From Callaeas wilsoni (lineage: Eukaryota > Chordata > Aves > Passeriformes > Callaeidae), in contig VWPU01012687.1 of the NCBI GenBank assembly GCA_013398955.1, forward strand, positions 124,001-188,000: 64,000 nt of DNA, in the 5' to 3' direction. Below are positions 61,801 through 64,000 of this stretch, in pieces; positions within the stretch are counted from its first letter, which is position 1; every line of letters begins with the position of its first letter. Under the pieces are notes generated by a model, which saw only the letters and a program-made list of their open reading frames with translations, was not told the DNA's origin and did not search any database. The position numbers and the translations under genes are program-made.

Positions 61801-64000
61801 GGAATCACTCAGCACTCTCCTGAATTCAGATGCCATAGTAGTTGCGACACCTAATTAATTAACCGTGTGTAGTAGGTGGTCCAAATAGGAGCACACAGTA
61901 GAGCAGCGGATGGGGGTTGCTGCTGTCAGATTAGATTGAGATTAGATAAAGCTTAATTAACACTTTATTTTTGTAAGATTCAACTCTGATTAGTCACACA
62001 AAAAATATTACAGAGAAGCAGGGCAGAAATCAAGAGGCATAACTAATATTATTAAAAATCAAGGAAGCATTTTTACAGAGCAAGACCTTGCTAGTAAGGG
62101 GTTATTCCCTGAATTTGACACCTCTTTGGTCTGGAGAACAAGATGTACATGGAAAGAGTTCTTTAATCCACCAACCAACTACTTTGTAAACCTGCCCTTT
62201 CTAGCCCAAGCAATCTAATTTACATAACCATACATATTTCAACACCATTTGAGGTACTTTGTCATTGGTTAAAACTCTCATTTTCCATCACTTCTAGATT
62301 TTTAATAACAAGAGTGACACAGTATTCTAGAGATGTTTTATCAAGACCCCTAGTAATCTCAGCAATTTATCAAGAGTTTTGGTGTCAAATCCCACAAATG
62401 TCATATCACAACTCCTTGCTATCCAGTATCAAACTTCTGTCATGATATTTTGAATGTTCTGAACCCACGGTTTGACCCATCAAAAGATTTTTGCCCTTCT
62501 CCTAATTAACAAAGTTATGTGAATTCTTCTGTGTCAGTCTCCTTCAATTGTTTGAATCCACATAGTCTCCTGGTAGGCTTCTCCTGTCTGTGAGTTCTAA
62601 AAACTTACCAGAAACTTTTGTGTGACCCACAGGGAAGGTCGCTTGCTGGAGTAGCCTTCAAAGCAGTCTTTGGATAAAATGTTTTTCTGTGCCAGATAGT
62701 ACAAACCAGTGAGGCAAGTTAATATAATTTAAATCTTATTTTTAAGTTAAAGGGGACATGTACTGTCCATGGCCCAAGAATGAATCCAACTTTTGCATTT
62801 TAGGACATGAAAAGGATGTCACAGATAAAGATAGTTTTGCTATAGAGCAAATATGCAAGTTTAGAATATCTAAAATCCAAAATAATCCAAGATTGCAATA
62901 AACTAATGCTTCTCCCTTACCCTCTATTGTTGTACAACTGCCAGGACTGCGAAGGGATGACCTCTACAAGGAATTCAAATCAAACCAAGCCAATTCCTTT
63001 TTTTTTTTTTTTAACCTCTGTGGTGTCTAACCAACTATTTACAGAATGTTGTACAACTCATGTAGTTCATTTAGTTCAGATGGTTTCTCCTTTTGCTTTC
63101 TCTCCTTGTAAGCACAGTTAAGTGGTCAGCTGGGTGTTTCTACTTTCCCATTTTATCTGAGCTGTCTGGTCCAACACAGCTCAACGGGCAATGCAGATGC
63201 CAGTGAAAGCTCCTTACTGTACTTTTTGTCACCTCAGCTCTGCCACCAGACAGTGAGAAGGATACACTCTGGCCCCTAAAACGTCTTCTACCAATAAACA
63301 GGGTCTTTTCTTAGTTTGTGTGCTTATTAAACTGTGTGGCTGTGACCAACCATGCGAAGATGGGGGCAGAACTTCCATCTCCCCAATGTCTCTTCAAAGG
63401 CATTGCCAGAAGACAGCACTGTGTCCACCCCGAGCAAAGCCCATGGCTTGTCTGGCAGGGCAGACAGTGTGAGTATAATAGGCTATCCAGAGCTCCCTAC
63501 TCCTTGCTCTGTGGGATATTTACCTTTGCTATATCCCAAATGTGGGAACTATCACAGCAAAATATGAGAGTGATTTGACAAAGACAGTTGCATTTGTGCT
63601 TTCTCTTGCTTAGAGAAAGAAAACAGGACAGTGACACCCTGTCCACCTGTTCTTTTTCAGAAGAGAGTAAGTCTATTTAAAAACAGGGATGCAAAACAGG
63701 TTTTCACTGCTCTTGCACAAGAATAATACAAAATGAGCAGAAGTCATCCAAGAAAGTTTTTGTTGGCACCAACGTTCCCATTCTCTGGAGTCGCACGTTA
63801 TCTGATAGCTGGCATACGGCAGGCTCTGGATAGTCTGTTATTCTTTCCCACGCTGCAAGATTTGGGCAGTAAATAGCTTAAATAAATGACAGAAGTATAA
63901 TTTACTTTTTACTTCATCTGATTTAAGGAAGACTTTCCTCAGATAATTCCTCTCAGGCATGCTGTCCAAGGCAGGACTGGTCCCTGGTGGATTGAGCTAT
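58836..64000. other. Intron 2 stretch without a recognisable gene
   Basis: No gene recognised. It holds a CpG-dense hairpin at 59591-59628, a T15-16 tract at about 62998-63013 and an RBPJ-type octamer at 63845-63852. The longest frame (58928-59263, 111 codons, plus) has no recognised domain and its context is ordinary intron. Confidence 0.65.
59591..59628 (+). other. Nested hairpin in a CpG-dense patch
   Basis: CCCAGTAC (59591-59598) pairs perfectly with GTACTGGG (59621-59628). Inside the loop CGAG (59607-59610) pairs with CTCG (59615-59618) around an AGGA tetraloop. CpGs are clustered here compared with the surrounding intron. Function unknown; an 8-bp stem can arise by chance in a window of this size. 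Confidence 0.4.

Larger units (their letters stand above)
23507..64000 (+). other. MAML2: MAML2 intron 2, 5' part
   Basis: Downstream of the exon 2 donor I looked for the exon 3 block shared by mastermind proteins (the GKKQTLQRQIMEQKQQ region) and for the exon 4-5 sequences ending in the acidic C-terminus, and found neither. At least 40.5 kb of intron 2 is therefore present. As in intron 1, the content is unique sequence with scattered old retroposons and simple repeats. Confidence 0.8.

Overview
The window is nuclear DNA of an amniote vertebrate, almost certainly a bird, and sits inside one very large gene read on the + strand: MAML2 (mastermind-like 2), a co-activator of Notch signalling. 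The bird call rests on CR1 LINE 3' ends of the avian type (11.1-11.5, 20.9 and 31.9-32.1 kb; the best-preserved copy closes with the ATTCTATG terminal motif), on a (TAGAA)n microsatellite, and on the MAML2 protein, which is clearly a MAML2 orthologue but has much shorter glutamine tracts than the mammalian one. I cannot name the species.

Layout: 1-22057 is the 3' part of MAML2 intron 1; 22058-23506 is the whole of the large second coding exon (1449 bp, 483 codons, phase 0 at both ends, with a textbook branch point, T13 tract, CAG acceptor and CAG|GTAAGA donor); 23507-64000 is the 5' part of intron 2. No match to exon 1 (the Notch/RBPJ-binding helix) or to exons 3-5 was seen, so intron 1 runs at least 22 kb upstream and intron 2 is at least 40.5 kb long. 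No second gene, tRNA, rRNA, CRISPR array or intact mobile element was found. Most other open reading frames are short, overlap frames on both strands, lack family resemblance and look like chance.

The introns hold a thin scatter of old retroposons: a degenerate L3/CR1-like reverse-transcriptase relic at about 185-815 (minus strand), two adjoining CR1 3' ends at 11070-11460 (plus), CR1 3' ends on the minus strand near 20.95 kb and 31.87-32.07 kb, a weaker CR1 end near 43.55 kb, and two likely ancient amniote repeats (about 30.25 and 45.45 kb). There are also simple repeats: a perfect 42-bp alternating purine-pyrimidine run at 7054, CA repeats at 36.7, 45.06 and 50.16 kb, an A28 tract at 34.2 kb and (TAGAA)11 at 58.77 kb.

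Functionally, the exon supplies MAML2's basic patches, the acidic segment that in this family recruits CBP/p300, SUMO-type lysine motifs and Q/P-rich transactivation sequence. I did not find a novel biological system. The items most worth checking are an in-frame read-through past the exon 2 donor ending at an intronic stop (23578), a short CpG-dense hairpin at 59591, a tandem E-box at 20901, and the short glutamine tracts.
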